Assembly: GCA_004298045.1 (NCBI GenBank)
Contig: SCRM01000015.1
Coordinates: forward strand, 1-64,000
Length of the DNA: 64,000 bases
Direction of reading: 5' to 3'
From: Rhodanobacter sp.
GTDB taxonomy: Bacteria > Pseudomonadota > Gammaproteobacteria > Xanthomonadales > Rhodanobacteraceae
The notes under the pieces were generated by a model that saw only the letters and a list, made by a program, of their open reading frames with translations, made no database searches and was not told the origin of the DNA. The translations under genes were made by a program, and so were the position numbers. Shown here piece by piece: positions 1-8,779 of this stretch (its first letter is position 1; every line of letters begins with the position of its first letter).

Positions 1-390
1 CTCCTTGCCGGGGCGATGGCCGCAGCGCTTCTGGCCCACCTGGTCCTCGATGTGCACCGCGGCGACACCGATGCGCTCGAAATTCCGGATGGTGCGCGCA
101 ATGTTGAACGCGCCGCCCCAGCCGGTATCGATGTCGACCAAGAGCGGCAGGCCGGTGGCCTCGACCACGCGCCGGGCGTCGGTGAGCACGTCCTCCATGG
201 TGGAAATGCCGAGATCCGGCATGCCCAGCGAGTTCGCCGCCACGCCGCCGCCGGAGAGATACAGCGCCCGGTAGCCGACGCGCTTCGCCATCAGCCCGGC
301 GTACGCGGTGATCGCCCCCACCACCTGCAACGGCCGCTCCGCCGCCACTGCCGCCCGGAAACGGGCGCCGGAAGAAGTCGATTGCGTCAT
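1..390 (-). CDS. prpB: 2-methylisocitrate lyase PrpB, partial (N-terminal 130 residues)
   Basis: The 3' part of this gene lies outside the window. The 130 visible residues match the isocitrate lyase/PEP mutase barrel: a start region with [13 protein letters not shown], then [16 protein letters not shown], then VDIDTGWGG, and [19 protein letters not shown], where the metal-binding and catalytic KRCGH loop begins. PrpB splits 2-methylisocitrate into pyruvate and succinate, the last step of the methylcitrate cycle for propionyl-CoA. Steroid ring C/D breakdown and the HsaF/HsaG aldolase-dehydrogenase pair both release propionyl-CoA, so its place at the end of a steroid cluster makes sense. The start is the ATG at 390-388. 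An inverted repeat lies about 50-70 bp upstream. PrpB is favoured over a generic oxaloacetate decarboxylase, though both share this fold. Confidence 0.88.
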   Translation of the reverse strand, partial: MTQSTSSGARFRAAVAAERPLQVVGAITAYAGLMAKRVGYRALYLSGGGVAANSLGMPDLGISTMEDVLTDARRVVEATGLPLLVDIDTGWGGAFNIARTIRNFERIGVAAVHIEDQVGQKRCGHRPGKE

Positions 391-438
391 CGTTCGCTCC
401 GTCAAAGTGCATGGTTTGGCCGACCACCACGCGAAGCT

Positions 439-460
439 GGACCGTTCGGTGGAACGATCC
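439..460. promoter_or_regulatory. Inverted repeat upstream of prpB, candidate operator
   Basis: GGACCGTTC and GAACGATCC form a 9-4-9 inverted repeat (8 of 9 positions pair). It lies in the 92-bp gap between the OYE stop (483) and the prpB start (390), centred about 60 bp upstream of the prpB ATG. It differs from the 7-6-7 repeat found elsewhere in the cluster. Its role is inferred only from position and symmetry. Confidence 0.35.
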
Positions 461-482
461 GAGCCAGAATCAGGCACACCCT

Positions 483-1562
483 TCAACCCACCACCGGGTA
501 ATCCGTGTACCCCGCGGCGCCCGGCGTATACAGCGTGCGGCGGTCGAACTTCGCCAGCGGCTGGCCTTCGCCAAGGCGCTGCACCAGATCGGGATTGGCA
601 ACGAAGTGGCGGGCGAACGACACCGCGGCGCCGGTGCCGGCGGCCATGGCCGCATCGGCTTCGGCACCGTCGAAACCATCGTTGAGGATGAGGTTGCCGC
701 GGTATTCGCGCTGCGCCAATGCAAACGCGTCGATGCCCACCGCCGCACCGGGCGAGCGCATCACATGCAGGTAGGCAAGACCGAGCGTGGCCGCCTGGCG
801 CATCAACTCGGCGTGGCTCGCGGCGGAATCCTCGTCGTGGATGTCGTTGAAGCTGTTGCCGGGGCACAGGCGCAGGCCGACGCGGTCGGCGCCGATGGCT
901 TCGGCCATCGCAGCCAGGCACTCGTAAGCGAAGCGCGCGCGGTTCGCCGCGCTGCCACCGTATTCGTCCTCGCGCCGGTTGCTGCCGGTGCTCAAGAACT
1001 GGATGGAGAGATAACCGCTGGTGCCATGCAGCTCGACGCCGTCGAAGCCGGCTTCGCGCGCGTTGCGCGCCGCCTGCGCGTGCTCGCGCACGACATCCCT
1101 CACCTCGATGGTGGACAGTGCGCGCGGCGGGTCGAACGGCTGCATGCCGGCGGCGTCGGTGTAGACCTCGCCGGCGGCCTGGATCGCGCTGGGGCCGACG
1201 GTCTCCACGCCGGCCGGCTTGATCGCGCGGCTGCCGATGCGCCCACCGTGCATGATCTGCAGCACGATCAGGCCGCCGCGCGCGTGCACGGCATCGGTCA
1301 CGCGCTTCCAGCCGGCGATGTGCGCCGCCGTCTCGATACCGGGTTGACGGCAATACGCCTGGCCGGTGACGCTGGGCCAGGTGCCTTCGGCCACGATCAG
1401 ACCGGCGCCGGCGCGCTGGGCGTAGTACTCCACCATCAACGCATTCGACGTGCCGTCGGGGTCCGCGCGGTTGCGCGTCATCGGCGCCATCACCACGCGG
1501 TTCCGCAGCGCGAGCGCGCCCAGCCGCACCGGTTCGAACAGATGGACAGGCGGCGTCGTCAT
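483..1562 (-). CDS. Old Yellow Enzyme family NADH:flavin oxidoreductase (alkene reductase)
   Basis: This 359-residue protein has the FMN-dependent TIM barrel of Old Yellow Enzymes: [15 protein letters not shown] near residues 20-34, [11 protein letters not shown] (100-110), [13 protein letters not shown] (172-184) and DEYGGS (199-204). The family reduces activated C=C bonds with NAD(P)H. His179 and Tyr184 (proton donor) are present, but the second substrate-anchoring position, usually Asn or His in HxxN/HxxH, is Ser182, so substrate preference may be shifted. It follows an NTF2/SnoaL-like gene by 3 bp in a unit with two SDRs. The context suggests reduction of a steroid or bile-acid ene-one, comparable in role to BaiCD/BaiH, but that is inference. 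Confidence 0.87.
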   Translation of the reverse strand: MTTPPVHLFEPVRLGALALRNRVVMAPMTRNRADPDGTSNALMVEYYAQRAGAGLIVAEGTWPSVTGQAYCRQPGIETAAHIAGWKRVTDAVHARGGLIVLQIMHGGRIGSRAIKPAGVETVGPSAIQAAGEVYTDAAGMQPFDPPRALSTIEVRDVVREHAQAARNAREAGFDGVELHGTSGYLSIQFLSTGSNRREDEYGGSAANRARFAYECLAAMAEAIGADRVGLRLCPGNSFNDIHDEDSAASHAELMRQAATLGLAYLHVMRSPGAAVGIDAFALAQREYRGNLILNDGFDGAEADAAMAAGTGAAVSFARHFVANPDLVQRLGEGQPLAKFDRRTLYTPGAAGYTDYPVVG

Positions 1563-1565
1563 CGG

Positions 1566-2198
1566 TCAGCGCACGCGGATCTTCGGCGCCGGCGTGCCGC
1601 GGCGCATGGTGGCGAGGAACTTTTCCAGCGGCGCGGGCGCGGCAACCTGGGGCAGCGTGTCCTTGTCCGGGCGCTCGGCCCAGAACTCGCGCCAGCTCGG
1701 AAACAGCTCGTGGAAGGTGCCGCGGTAGGGCTCGCGCCCCGGCCAGCGCATCTTCATGTCGCCCACCGGCGGCTTGTTCAAATCGGTGGCGTACCAGTAG
1801 CACGGCAGACGGCGGCGGAAATACCACACGCCATCGATGCGCTCGTAGTCATCCCAGTAGAGCATTTGCATGATGACCCACTCGGCGCCGCACTCGTGCT
1901 CGTTCTTGGAATACACCACGCCGGTGGCGTGATCCTTGTCGATGAACTCGATGATGTGCTGGCCCAGGTGGTGCGCGGTGCCGGTGAACTGGTCGCGCAG
2001 CGTCGCGTCCTGCCAGGCCTTGAAATGCGCACGGCCGACCTTGTCGCGACCAACGCGGATATCCGGCGCAAACAGGTTCACGTGCGCGTCCATGTCGCGC
2101 ATGTCGAGCGAGAGCGAATACTTGCCCGCAAGCTGGCGGATCGCGTCCAGCGATTCCAGACGGTCGACGCGCTCCTCCAGCGTGGCCGGCCAGCTCAT
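1566..2198 (-). CDS. NTF2/SnoaL-like protein, possible steroid dehydratase
   Basis: This 210-residue protein begins with the usual SnoaL-like helix ([20 protein letters not shown]) and contains YSLSLDMRD (27-35), FAPDIRVGR (43-51), HHLGQH (76-81) and a cone-shaped-fold core ending near 165. Tyr27 and Asp32, five apart, followed by a His about 50-54 residues later, echo the Tyr/Asp/His set of NTF2-fold dehydratases such as bile-acid 7alpha-dehydratase BaiE. Alternatives are a ketosteroid-isomerase-like or small hydroxylase-fold protein. The ATG (2198) overlaps the TGA of the upstream SDR as ATGA, so the two are translationally coupled. The family assignment is firm, the reaction is not. Confidence 0.75.
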   Translation of the reverse strand: MSWPATLEERVDRLESLDAIRQLAGKYSLSLDMRDMDAHVNLFAPDIRVGRDKVGRAHFKAWQDATLRDQFTGTAHHLGQHIIEFIDKDHATGVVYSKNEHECGAEWVIMQMLYWDDYERIDGVWYFRRRLPCYWYATDLNKPPVGDMKMRWPGREPYRGTFHELFPSWREFWAERPDKDTLPQVAAPAPLEKFLATMRRGTPAPKIRVR

Positions 2199-2971
2199 GA
2201 CTGCGGCAGCGCGGTGACCAGCACGGCGGCGCGCCCGCCATCCACCGGCAACGCCGCGCCGGTGATGTAGGACGCCTCGTCGCTGGCGAGAAACAGGATG
2301 GCGTTGGCCAGCTCGTCGGCCTGGCCCACGCGGCCCATCGGAATGATCGCCTCGGTGCCCTTGCGCGTGGCGTCGTCGGCGAGCATGCCGGCAGTGGCCG
2401 GGGTGGCGATGATCGCCGGCACCACCACGTTGACGCGGATGCCCTGGCGCGCACCTTCCACCGCCGCGGCGCGGCTGAAATTGAGGATCGCCGCCTTGGC
2501 CGCCGAATAACCCGACATCATCGCCGTGCCCAGCGTGCCGCAGATGGAGGCGAGGTTGACGATGGCGCCGCCCCTGCCCTGCATCAGCTTCATCGCCGTG
2601 CGCGTGCCCCAGAACGTGCCGTCCACCGAGGTCGTGAAGTTCGCATGCCATGTGGCGGTATCCATGTCGGTCAGCGCGCCCCAGGTATAGGCAGCCGCGT
2701 TGTTGACCAGGATGTCGAGGCGGCCGTGCTTCTTCGCCACGCCCTCGATCGCACCGACGATCTCGGCCTCCACACCCACGTCGGCCACCACCGCCTCGGC
2801 CTTGCCGCCGGCGGCCGCGATCTCGGCGACGACTTTCTGCAGCGCCTCCAGATGCCGTCCGCAGATCGTTACCTGCGCGCCTTCCGCCGCGAAACGCTTC
2901 GCGGTCGCGGCGCCGATGCCCTGGCTCGCACCGGTGACGAACGCCACCTTGCCCTTCAGTCGATCGGTCAT
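2195..2971 (-). CDS. Short-chain dehydrogenase/reductase, probable hydroxysteroid dehydrogenase
   Basis: A classical SDR of 258 residues: cofactor motif TGASQGIG (14-21), the stabilising NNAA after DILV, catalytic Ser in NLASICG, and YSAAK. The C-terminal PVDGG loop is typical. Arg39 in CGRH after beta-2 hints at NADP(H) but does not prove it. It starts 10 bp after the stop of another SDR and its stop overlaps the start of the NTF2-like gene, so it belongs to a tight unit running 3707 to 483. In this steroid cluster it most likely oxidises or reduces a ring hydroxyl. Position and stereospecificity cannot be read from the sequence. Confidence 0.85.
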   Translation of the reverse strand: MTDRLKGKVAFVTGASQGIGAATAKRFAAEGAQVTICGRHLEALQKVVAEIAAAGGKAEAVVADVGVEAEIVGAIEGVAKKHGRLDILVNNAAAYTWGALTDMDTATWHANFTTSVDGTFWGTRTAMKLMQGRGGAIVNLASICGTLGTAMMSGYSAAKAAILNFSRAAAVEGARQGIRVNVVVPAIIATPATAGMLADDATRKGTEAIIPMGRVGQADELANAILFLASDEASYITGAALPVDGGRAAVLVTALPQS

Positions 2972-2981
2972 CGTCAGCTCC

Positions 2982-3707
2982 TCAGATGAAAGCGCTGCCG
3001 CCGTTCACGGCAAGGTTCTGGCCGGTGACGAAGCCGGCATCGTCGCTGGCGAGGAACAGCGTGCCGCGAGCGATGTCCTCCGGCTCCGCCATGCGCCCCA
3101 TCGGCACGCCGGCGATGATCGCCTTGGCCCACTCCTCGGGGATGCCCTGCATCATCGGCGTGTTGGTCGGCCCCGGCACCAGCGTGTTGACGCGGATGCC
3201 CTGCGGCGCCAGCTCCTTCGCCATGCAGCGGGTCAGCCCCATCAGCCCGGCCTTGGCCGCGCAGTAATGCGCCGGGCCGTCGCCGGACACCGCCGACACG
3301 CTGGAGGTGTTGACGATCGCGCCCTTGATGCCCTTGGCCTGCATCACCCGCACCGCTGCCCGCGCGCAGTAGAACGCGCCGGTCAAATCCACGCCGATCA
3401 CCCGCGCCCAGGTCTCGTCGGGAATCTCGGCAAACTTGTCCACCGAACCGATGCCGGCGTTGTTCACCAGCACGTCCACGCGGCCGAACTTCTCCACGAT
3501 GGCGTCGAACGCCGCGTTCACCGCCGCGCTGTCGGCAATGTTCACGTCCAGCGCAAGGCCCTTGGCGCCCACGGTTTCCTGCACCGCCGCGAGATGCACG
3601 TCGAACCCCACGACGGTCGCCCCCTCGGCCTGGAACAACCGCGCAATCGCGCGCCCCATGCCCTGCCCGGCCCCGGTGACCACCGCCACCTTGTTCTGAA
3701 GTCTCAT
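2982..3707 (-). CDS. Short-chain dehydrogenase/reductase, first gene of the SDR-SDR-NTF2-OYE unit
   Basis: A 241-residue classical SDR with TGAGQGMG at the N-terminus, an acidic residue after beta-2 (GFDVH, suggesting NAD), NNAG, NTSSVSA with the catalytic Ser, and YCAAK. An upstream in-frame Met would add 24 residues that look like non-coding sequence (MAAPAPSPSLAG...), so the ATG at 3707 just before the canonical RLQNKVAVVTG is preferred. A 7-6-7 inverted repeat (3777-3796) lies 70 bp upstream of this ATG, which marks this gene as the first of its transcript. A hydroxysteroid dehydrogenase role is inferred from the neighbours. Confidence 0.85.
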   Translation of the reverse strand: MRLQNKVAVVTGAGQGMGRAIARLFQAEGATVVGFDVHLAAVQETVGAKGLALDVNIADSAAVNAAFDAIVEKFGRVDVLVNNAGIGSVDKFAEIPDETWARVIGVDLTGAFYCARAAVRVMQAKGIKGAIVNTSSVSAVSGDGPAHYCAAKAGLMGLTRCMAKELAPQGIRVNTLVPGPTNTPMMQGIPEEWAKAIIAGVPMGRMAEPEDIARGTLFLASDDAGFVTGQNLAVNGGSAFI

Positions 3708-4157
3708 CGCGATACCCGCCTGAAATGGACGCCGCGTCAGCGTGCCAGCGAGGCTAGGCGAGGGGGCGGGCGCTGCCATCGTCCGATGGGACTAACGGCA
3801 TTGGGACGCCGCTCATCGCTTTGCGCGTCGCAACCCGCCGGCACGCACCGCTCTTTCGCAGAGGTCATCGGCCACGACGAAGAAACGTCCCCCACGGCCA
3901 GCGATGCGTCAGGACGGCTTCGTGTGCCCTGCGGGTGTGCTCCTGAAGTCAGTCCGGCGACGCAATTGGTGCGACAGCGGTTTACTTCGGGCACGCATCA
4001 GCAACGTGTCCCACTCCAGACACGAGAGCCCGCTTGCAGACGGTGCATTGGCATTGCGCTGACGCCGCGCCACGCCGCTGAGTTCCGCGCGGTACGGCAG
4101 CCGCCACACCTGCCCGCGCAAACCTACGCCTCGCCACACACAAAACCCCAACCCACC
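3708..4157. other. Intergenic region with operator, no gene supported
   Basis: These 450 bases separate the end of the hsaD-hsaE-hsaG-hsaF-SDR unit (stop at 4158) from the start of the SDR-SDR-NTF2-OYE unit. Short reading frames on both strands have no recognisable motif, start context or family resemblance. The only structured element found is the inverted repeat at 3777-3796. The stretch just upstream of 3707 should hold the promoter of that unit, but no convincing -10/-35 pair could be fixed. Confidence 0.5.
3777..3796 (-). promoter_or_regulatory. 7-6-7 inverted repeat, operator copy 1
   Basis: On the plus strand the site reads CATCGTC-CGATGG-GACTAAC. Its reverse complement matches the site at 18138-18157 in 18 of 20 positions. 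It lies 70 bp upstream of the SDR start at 3707. Three more copies occur upstream of hsaD, between hsaB and hsaA, and upstream of the aldolase gene at 18214. Confidence 0.65.
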
Positions 4158-4964
4158 TCAGCACCTGGGCGTCGGATTCCAAGGCACCCCATTGATATGA
4201 CTCCCCCCATCGGCAAACAACGTATTGCCGGTGAGATAGCGCGCATCCTCGCTGGCGAGGAACAGTGCGACGCCACCGATGTCGCGCTCCGGGTCGCCCA
4301 TGTAGCCCATCGGATTGAGTTTGAGCAGCTCGGCGGCGTTTTCCGGTTGCGCGGCGGCGAACTGGCGATAGGCCTCGGTGGCGGCGCCGGGGCAGATGGC
4401 GTTGCAGCAAATGCCGTGCGGCGCCCACTCGCGCGCGGCGGTGCGGGTCAGCGTGCGCAGGGCCTCCTTGGCCATGTTGTAGGCGACGGAATACGGGTGG
4501 GCGTTGACGCCGTTCAGCGAGCACAGATTGATGATGCGGCCCCAGCCGCACTCGCGCATGCCGGGGAATACCGCCTGCATCGCCCACAGTGCGGCCTGGG
4601 CACCGATGCGGAAGCCGTGTTCGACGTCGGCGTCGAGCACGCCTTCCACCGGCGCGAAGCCGCTGGAACCGGGGCGCCGGCCCCAGGCGTTGTTGACCAG
4701 GATGTCGATGTGGCCGAAGCGCTGCATGCCGGCGGCAACCAGCGCCTCGATCTCCGCGCGCACGCCGACGTCGGTGCGCGCGAACAGCACCTCGGCGCCG
4801 AAGTCGCCGCGGATTTCCCCGGCGCCAGTTTCGCCGCGTTCGGCGTCGAGATCGGCCAGCACCAGCGCGGCACCCTCGTTGGCGTAGCGCCGGGCGATCC
4901 CGCGCCCGATGCCGAGCGCGCTGCCGGTGACCAGCGCGACGCGCCCGGCAAGCCGCTCGCTCAC
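4158..4964 (-). CDS. Short-chain dehydrogenase/reductase, last gene of the hsa unit
   Basis: A 268-residue [11 protein letters not shown] cofactor loop, acidic LADLD after beta-2 (NAD-type), NNAWG in place of NNAG, a Ser in NLCSLNG, and YNMAK as the catalytic YxxxK. The start is GTG (4964), overlapping the hsaF stop as GTGA, so translation is coupled to the aldolase gene. The C-terminal tail ends [10 protein letters not shown], unusual for the family but short. As the last gene of the meta-cleavage operon it could act on a steroid hydroxyl or on a ring-degradation intermediate. No specific substrate can be assigned. Confidence 0.83.
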   Translation of the reverse strand: MSERLAGRVALVTGSALGIGRGIARRYANEGAALVLADLDAERGETGAGEIRGDFGAEVLFARTDVGVRAEIEALVAAGMQRFGHIDILVNNAWGRRPGSSGFAPVEGVLDADVEHGFRIGAQAALWAMQAVFPGMRECGWGRIINLCSLNGVNAHPYSVAYNMAKEALRTLTRTAAREWAPHGICCNAICPGAATEAYRQFAAAQPENAAELLKLNPMGYMGDPERDIGGVALFLASEDARYLTGNTLFADGGSHINGVPWNPTPRC

Positions 4965-6007
4965 GAAGCGACTGCCGCCTTCTTCGCGTCGCGCGCCTTG
5001 GCCATGGTGAGCGCGGTGTCCTCGATCATGTCTTCCTGGCCGCCGATCATCTTGCGCTTGCCGAGCTCGACCAGTATGTCGCGCGAGGAGAGGCCGTACT
5101 TTTCGGCCGCGCGTTTGGCGAACAAGAGGAAGCTGCCGTACACGCCGGCGTAGCCGATGGTGATGGCGTCGCGGCCGGCGCGCACGGGGAAATCCATGAT
5201 GGGCAGCACGAGGTCGTCGGCGACGTCCTGGATCTTCCACAGGTCCACGCCGGTCTCGATGCCCTTGCGGTTGCACACGGCCACGAAGATTTCCATCGGC
5301 GTGTTGCCGGCGCCGGCGCCGAGGCCGGTGGTAGCGCAGTCGATGCGGTTGGCGCCGGCTTCCACCGCCGCAAGGCTGTTGGCGATGCCCATGGCGAGGT
5401 TGTGATGGCCGTGGAAGCCGAGCTCGGTTTCGGGCTTGAGCGCATCGCGCACCGGCTTGAGCCGTTCGCGCACGTCGTCCGGCAGCATGTAGCCGGCCGA
5501 ATCGGTGATGTAGATGCAGTTGGCGCCGTAGCTCTCCATCAGCTTGGCCTGCTTCACCAGGCCCTCGGGCGAGTTCATGTGCGACATCATCAGAAAACCG
5601 ACGGTGTCCATGCCCTGCTTGCGCGCCATCTTGATGTGCTGCTCGCTGACGTCTGCCTCGGTGCAGTGGGTGGCGACGCGGATGCAGTGCACGCCGATGT
5701 CCTTGGCCATCAAGAGGTCGTCGACGGTGCCGATGCCAGGCAGCAGCAGCGCCGAGACCTTGGCGTGCTTCATCAGCGGAATCACGGCACCGAGATATTC
5801 CTCGTCGCTCGCGGCCGGGAAGCCGTAGTTGACGCTGGCGCCGCCGAGGCCGTCGCCGTGGGTCACCTCGATCAGCGGCACGCCGGCGGCGTCGAGCCCC
5901 TGCGAGATCGACTTCATCTGCTCGATCGTGATCTTGTGCCGCTTGGGGTGCATGCCGTCGCGCAACGTCATGTCGTGCAGCGTGATCTTTCTGCCTTTCA
6001 GGTCCAT
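4961..6007 (-). CDS. hsaF: 4-hydroxy-2-oxovalerate/4-hydroxy-2-oxohexanoate aldolase
   Basis: A full-length (348-residue) DmpG/HsaF-type class II aldolase. The N-terminus carries [10 protein letters not shown] with Arg16, Asp17 (metal) and His20 (base). The metal-binding GFHGHHNL lies near 197-204, and the C-terminal helical communication domain (residues 290-345) contacts the partner dehydrogenase. It cleaves 4-hydroxy-2-oxoacids to pyruvate plus an aldehyde, which in steroid degradation is propanal from 4-hydroxy-2-oxohexanoate. A good ribosome site (AAGGAGA) precedes the ATG at 6007, and hsaG ends 11 bp upstream. The aldehyde is channelled to HsaG in the usual complex. Confidence 0.93.
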   Translation of the reverse strand: MDLKGRKITLHDMTLRDGMHPKRHKITIEQMKSISQGLDAAGVPLIEVTHGDGLGGASVNYGFPAASDEEYLGAVIPLMKHAKVSALLLPGIGTVDDLLMAKDIGVHCIRVATHCTEADVSEQHIKMARKQGMDTVGFLMMSHMNSPEGLVKQAKLMESYGANCIYITDSAGYMLPDDVRERLKPVRDALKPETELGFHGHHNLAMGIANSLAAVEAGANRIDCATTGLGAGAGNTPMEIFVAVCNRKGIETGVDLWKIQDVADDLVLPIMDFPVRAGRDAITIGYAGVYGSFLLFAKRAAEKYGLSSRDILVELGKRKMIGGQEDMIEDTALTMAKARDAKKAAVAS

Positions 6008-6018
6008 GGGGGTCTCCT

Positions 6019-6933
6019 TCAGGCCGCGGTCGGGGCGGGGACGAATTTGCCGGAGAGCATCTCCTCGGCAAACATCTCGGCGGTGCGCGCGGCAGCCGAA
6101 GTCATGATGTCGAGGTTGCCGGCGTACTTGGGCAGGAAATCGCCGAGGCCTTCCACCTCCATCCAGATGGTGACGCGGTTGCCGTCGATCACCGGACCGT
6201 TGACCAGCTTGTAGCCGGGCACGTATTTCTGCACTTCCTTGATCATCGCCTGCACCGAGGCCTCGATCTCCGCCACCTTGGGCGTATCCACCGTGAGGCA
6301 GTGGATGGTGTCGCGCATGATGAGCGGCGGATCGGCCGGGTTGATGATGACGATGGCCTTGCCCTTTTTCGCACCGCCCACCTTCTCCACCGCACTGGCG
6401 GTGGTGCGGGTGAATTCGTCGATGTTCTTGCGCGTGCCGGGGCCGACCGAACGGCTGGACACGGTGGCGACAATTTCGCCATAGGCCACATCCTGCACGC
6501 GGCTCACCGCGGCCACCAGTGGCACCGTGGCCTGGCCGCCGCAGGTGACCATGTTGACGTTCATTTCGTGCTTGCCCACGTGCGCGGCAAGGTTCACCGG
6601 CGGCACGCAATATGGGCCGATGGCGGCCGGCGTGAGGTCGATCATCAGCACGCCGAGCGCGGTGAGCTTGCGGCTGTTTTCCTCGTGCGCGTAGGCGCTG
6701 GTGGCATCGAACGCGATCTGGATGCCGTCCTCCTTCACGTGCGGCAGCATCGCATCCACGCCTTCGGCCGTGGTCTTGAGGCCGAGTTCGTGCGCACGCT
6801 TCAAGCCTTCGCTGTCGGGCACGATGCCGACCATCCACACCGGCTCCAGCACCTTGCTGCGCTGGAGCTTCACCAGGAGATCGCTGCCGATGTTGCCCGG
6901 CCCGATCACCGCACACTTGATCTTGTTGCCCAT
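6019..6933 (-). CDS. hsaG: Acylating acetaldehyde/propanal dehydrogenase
   Basis: A 304-residue acylating aldehyde dehydrogenase of the DmpF/HsaG type. It has an N-terminal Rossmann motif ([12 protein letters not shown], 8-19), the catalytic Cys131 in [11 protein letters not shown] and a conserved IDEFTRTT segment. It oxidises the aldehyde from HsaF with NAD+ and CoA to an acyl-CoA. For steroids that product is propionyl-CoA, which feeds the methylcitrate enzyme PrpB encoded at the left edge. It sits between hsaE (17-bp gap) and hsaF, the standard order E-G-F. Confidence 0.94.
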   Translation of the reverse strand: MGNKIKCAVIGPGNIGSDLLVKLQRSKVLEPVWMVGIVPDSEGLKRAHELGLKTTAEGVDAMLPHVKEDGIQIAFDATSAYAHEENSRKLTALGVLMIDLTPAAIGPYCVPPVNLAAHVGKHEMNVNMVTCGGQATVPLVAAVSRVQDVAYGEIVATVSSRSVGPGTRKNIDEFTRTTASAVEKVGGAKKGKAIVIINPADPPLIMRDTIHCLTVDTPKVAEIEASVQAMIKEVQKYVPGYKLVNGPVIDGNRVTIWMEVEGLGDFLPKYAGNLDIMTSAAARTAEMFAEEMLSGKFVPAPTAA

Positions 6934-6950
6934 GTCTTGCCCTCGTCCCG

Positions 6951-7754
6951 TCAAACGGCAAACGCCACCGAGCAGCCGCCGAGGCCGCCGATGCGCATCG
7001 TGAATCGGTCGCCCGCCGCGGCGGGCACCAGCGGCGCGAGCGATCCGGAAAGAATCGTTTCGCCCGCGTTGAAGGGGATGCCATACGCGCCCAGCGTGTT
7101 GGCGAGCCACGCCACGGCCTCGGCCGGATGGCCCTGCACCGCGCTGCCCAGGCCGGCGCCGCACGGCACGCCGTTTTTCTCCATCGTCATCGCCACCGCG
7201 GCCAGATCGAGCGCGGTCGGGTCGATGCGCTGCGGGCCGACCACGAACACGCCGCAGGAGGCGTTGTCGGCGACGGTGTCCTCGATGCGGATCTTCCAGT
7301 CGGCAATGCGCGAATCGACGATCTCGAAACACGGCGCCACGTAGTCGGTGGCGGCCAGCACGTCGTCGCGGGTGATGCCCGGCCCCTTGAGGCCGCTCCT
7401 CAGCACGAACGCGATCTCGCCTTCCGCACGCGGCTGGATCAGACCCGACTGCGCCAGGCTCACGGTGGCGCCGTCCATCACGCGCATGGCTTCGGTGAGA
7501 AAGCCGAAGTCGGGCTGGAACACGCCGAGCATGTCCTGCACCGCTTTCGAGGTGACGCCGATCTTCTTGCCGATCACGCGCTCGCCCGCGCTTTCGCGCC
7601 GACGCAGGAAATGCAGCGAGACGCGGTAGGCGTCGTTGATGGTGATGCCGGCATGCCGCGCGGTGAGCGGCGCCAGCGTGCGGCGTGCGCGCAGCGCGTC
7701 GAACAGCTCGTCGCCAAGCTGCGCAATGAGGTCGTCGGGCATGGGCTCAGCCAT
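6951..7754 (-). CDS. hsaE: 2-hydroxyhexa-2,4-dienoate hydratase (HsaE/TesE type)
   Basis: A 267-residue member of the 2-keto-4-pentenoate hydratase/FAA hydrolase-like family. Recognisable segments are [17 protein letters not shown] (around 62-78), the metal-binding EGEIAFVL and CFEIVDSRI, and [17 protein letters not shown]. It hydrates the dienoate released by HsaD to a 4-hydroxy-2-oxoacid for HsaF. Its ATG (7754) lies inside the hsaD 3' end, an 8-bp overlap. In a plain meta-cleavage operon this would be called 2-oxopent-4-enoate hydratase. The C6 substrate is inferred from the steroid context. Confidence 0.92.
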   Translation of the reverse strand: MAEPMPDDLIAQLGDELFDALRARRTLAPLTARHAGITINDAYRVSLHFLRRRESAGERVIGKKIGVTSKAVQDMLGVFQPDFGFLTEAMRVMDGATVSLAQSGLIQPRAEGEIAFVLRSGLKGPGITRDDVLAATDYVAPCFEIVDSRIADWKIRIEDTVADNASCGVFVVGPQRIDPTALDLAAVAMTMEKNGVPCGAGLGSAVQGHPAEAVAWLANTLGAYGIPFNAGETILSGSLAPLVPAAAGDRFTMRIGGLGGCSVAFAV

Positions 7755-8595
7755 GGCGCAGGAAATCCAGGCACAACCGGTTGAACAATTCGCGGTGCTC
7801 CACCTGCACCCAGTGGCCGCAATGGCTCACCCATTCCACCCGCGCATTGGCCACGCCGCGCGCGATCTTCATGCCACCTTCCGGCGGGTTGAACTGGTCG
7901 TTGGCGCCCCAGATGCAGAACACCGGACACGCCAGCTCGCCCAGCCGCGGCGTCATGTTCGGCACCTTGAGAATCGAGCGCGCGGCATCGGTTTGCAGTT
8001 GCGCCAGCGGCGCGCGCTCGCGAATGGTTTCCTCGTCGAGCTGCGACGGGTCATACAGCATCGCGTGGAAAATCTCGCGCAACGCCTCGGCACCGACCTT
8101 GCCCGACTTGTACACGGCAAACATGTGCGCAATGCCGGGCATCGCCAGATAGGCGTCCAAATCTTCCACGCCGCCGGGGCCGAGCAGCACCAGTTTTTCC
8201 ACGTCGCCCGGATGCGCCAGCGCGTAGCCCAGCGCCACCGCGCCACCAAGCGAGTTGCCCACCAGCGTGACTTTATCAAGCCCCAATGCATCCACCAGGC
8301 CCTTGACGCCGGCCACGAAAAAGTCGAGGTCGTATTGCTCGATGTCCGGTTTGCTGGAGAGCCCGTAGCCGAGGAGATCAGGCACGACCACGCGATAACC
8401 GGCTTCGGCGAATACCGGGTAGTTGGTCTTGAAGTTGCTGTAGCCGCTGGCGCCGGCACCGGCGCCATGCAGGAACACCACGGACCGCCTGGCGCCCTGC
8501 GGACCGCCCGCATGGTAATGCACCCGCTGCGGCGCGCCGGCCACCGGCGCTATGTCGGCGTAGTGACCAACCGGGATGCCACCAGCCTGATTCAT
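7747..8595 (-). CDS. hsaD: 4,5:9,10-diseco steroid hydrolase (meta-cleavage product hydrolase)
   Basis: A 282-residue alpha/beta hydrolase with the meta-cleavage product hydrolase layout: oxyanion HGAGAGASGYSNF (43-55), nucleophile Ser115 in GNSLGG, Asp233 in GANDQF and His261 in SHCGHW. The Asp-His spacing of 28 matches HsaD. It cleaves the C-C bond of 4,9-DSHA to HIP and 2-hydroxyhexadienoate. The ATG at 8595 (MNQAGG) is preferred over a frame extension upstream because the extension would run through an operator at 8650-8669. It is the first gene of the unit hsaD-hsaE-hsaG-hsaF-SDR. Confidence 0.93.
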   Translation of the reverse strand: MNQAGGIPVGHYADIAPVAGAPQRVHYHAGGPQGARRSVVFLHGAGAGASGYSNFKTNYPVFAEAGYRVVVPDLLGYGLSSKPDIEQYDLDFFVAGVKGLVDALGLDKVTLVGNSLGGAVALGYALAHPGDVEKLVLLGPGGVEDLDAYLAMPGIAHMFAVYKSGKVGAEALREIFHAMLYDPSQLDEETIRERAPLAQLQTDAARSILKVPNMTPRLGELACPVFCIWGANDQFNPPEGGMKIARGVANARVEWVSHCGHWVQVEHRELFNRLCLDFLRHG

Positions 8596-8649
8596 GCCAT
8601 CCACCTCGCGCCGGGAATACAGCGATGTTCCCGCCCATGCGGCGGTGCG

Positions 8650-8669
8650 GCATCGTCTGGATAGACGAT
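8650..8669 (-). promoter_or_regulatory. 7-6-7 inverted repeat, operator copy 2 (upstream of hsaD)
   Basis: CATCGTC-TGGATA-GACGATA, nearly perfect symmetry (one mismatch at the outer position). It lies 55 bp upstream of the hsaD ATG, in the 184-bp gap between hsaD and the end of hsaB. The spacing to the start codon matches the other copies. Confidence 0.68.
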
Positions 8670-8779
8670 ATGAACGCCGTGATTGGCGGTGGCTTTCTGC
8701 TGCCTGGGGCTGCGATCGTCGTTCCCGCACCGACGTCGCCCCCTTGGGCCAAGCTCCCGGCCGGAACGCGCGCGCGGAA

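Noticed and set aside
411..2270. Long open frame on the plus strand opposite the OYE and NTF2-like genes
   Set aside because: Arg/His/Ala-rich translation without motifs, antisense to well-recognised genes; a by-product of high GC at third codon positions.
2700..5153. 817-codon plus-strand open frame
   Set aside because: It runs antisense through three SDR genes and the intergenic gap and has no family features.
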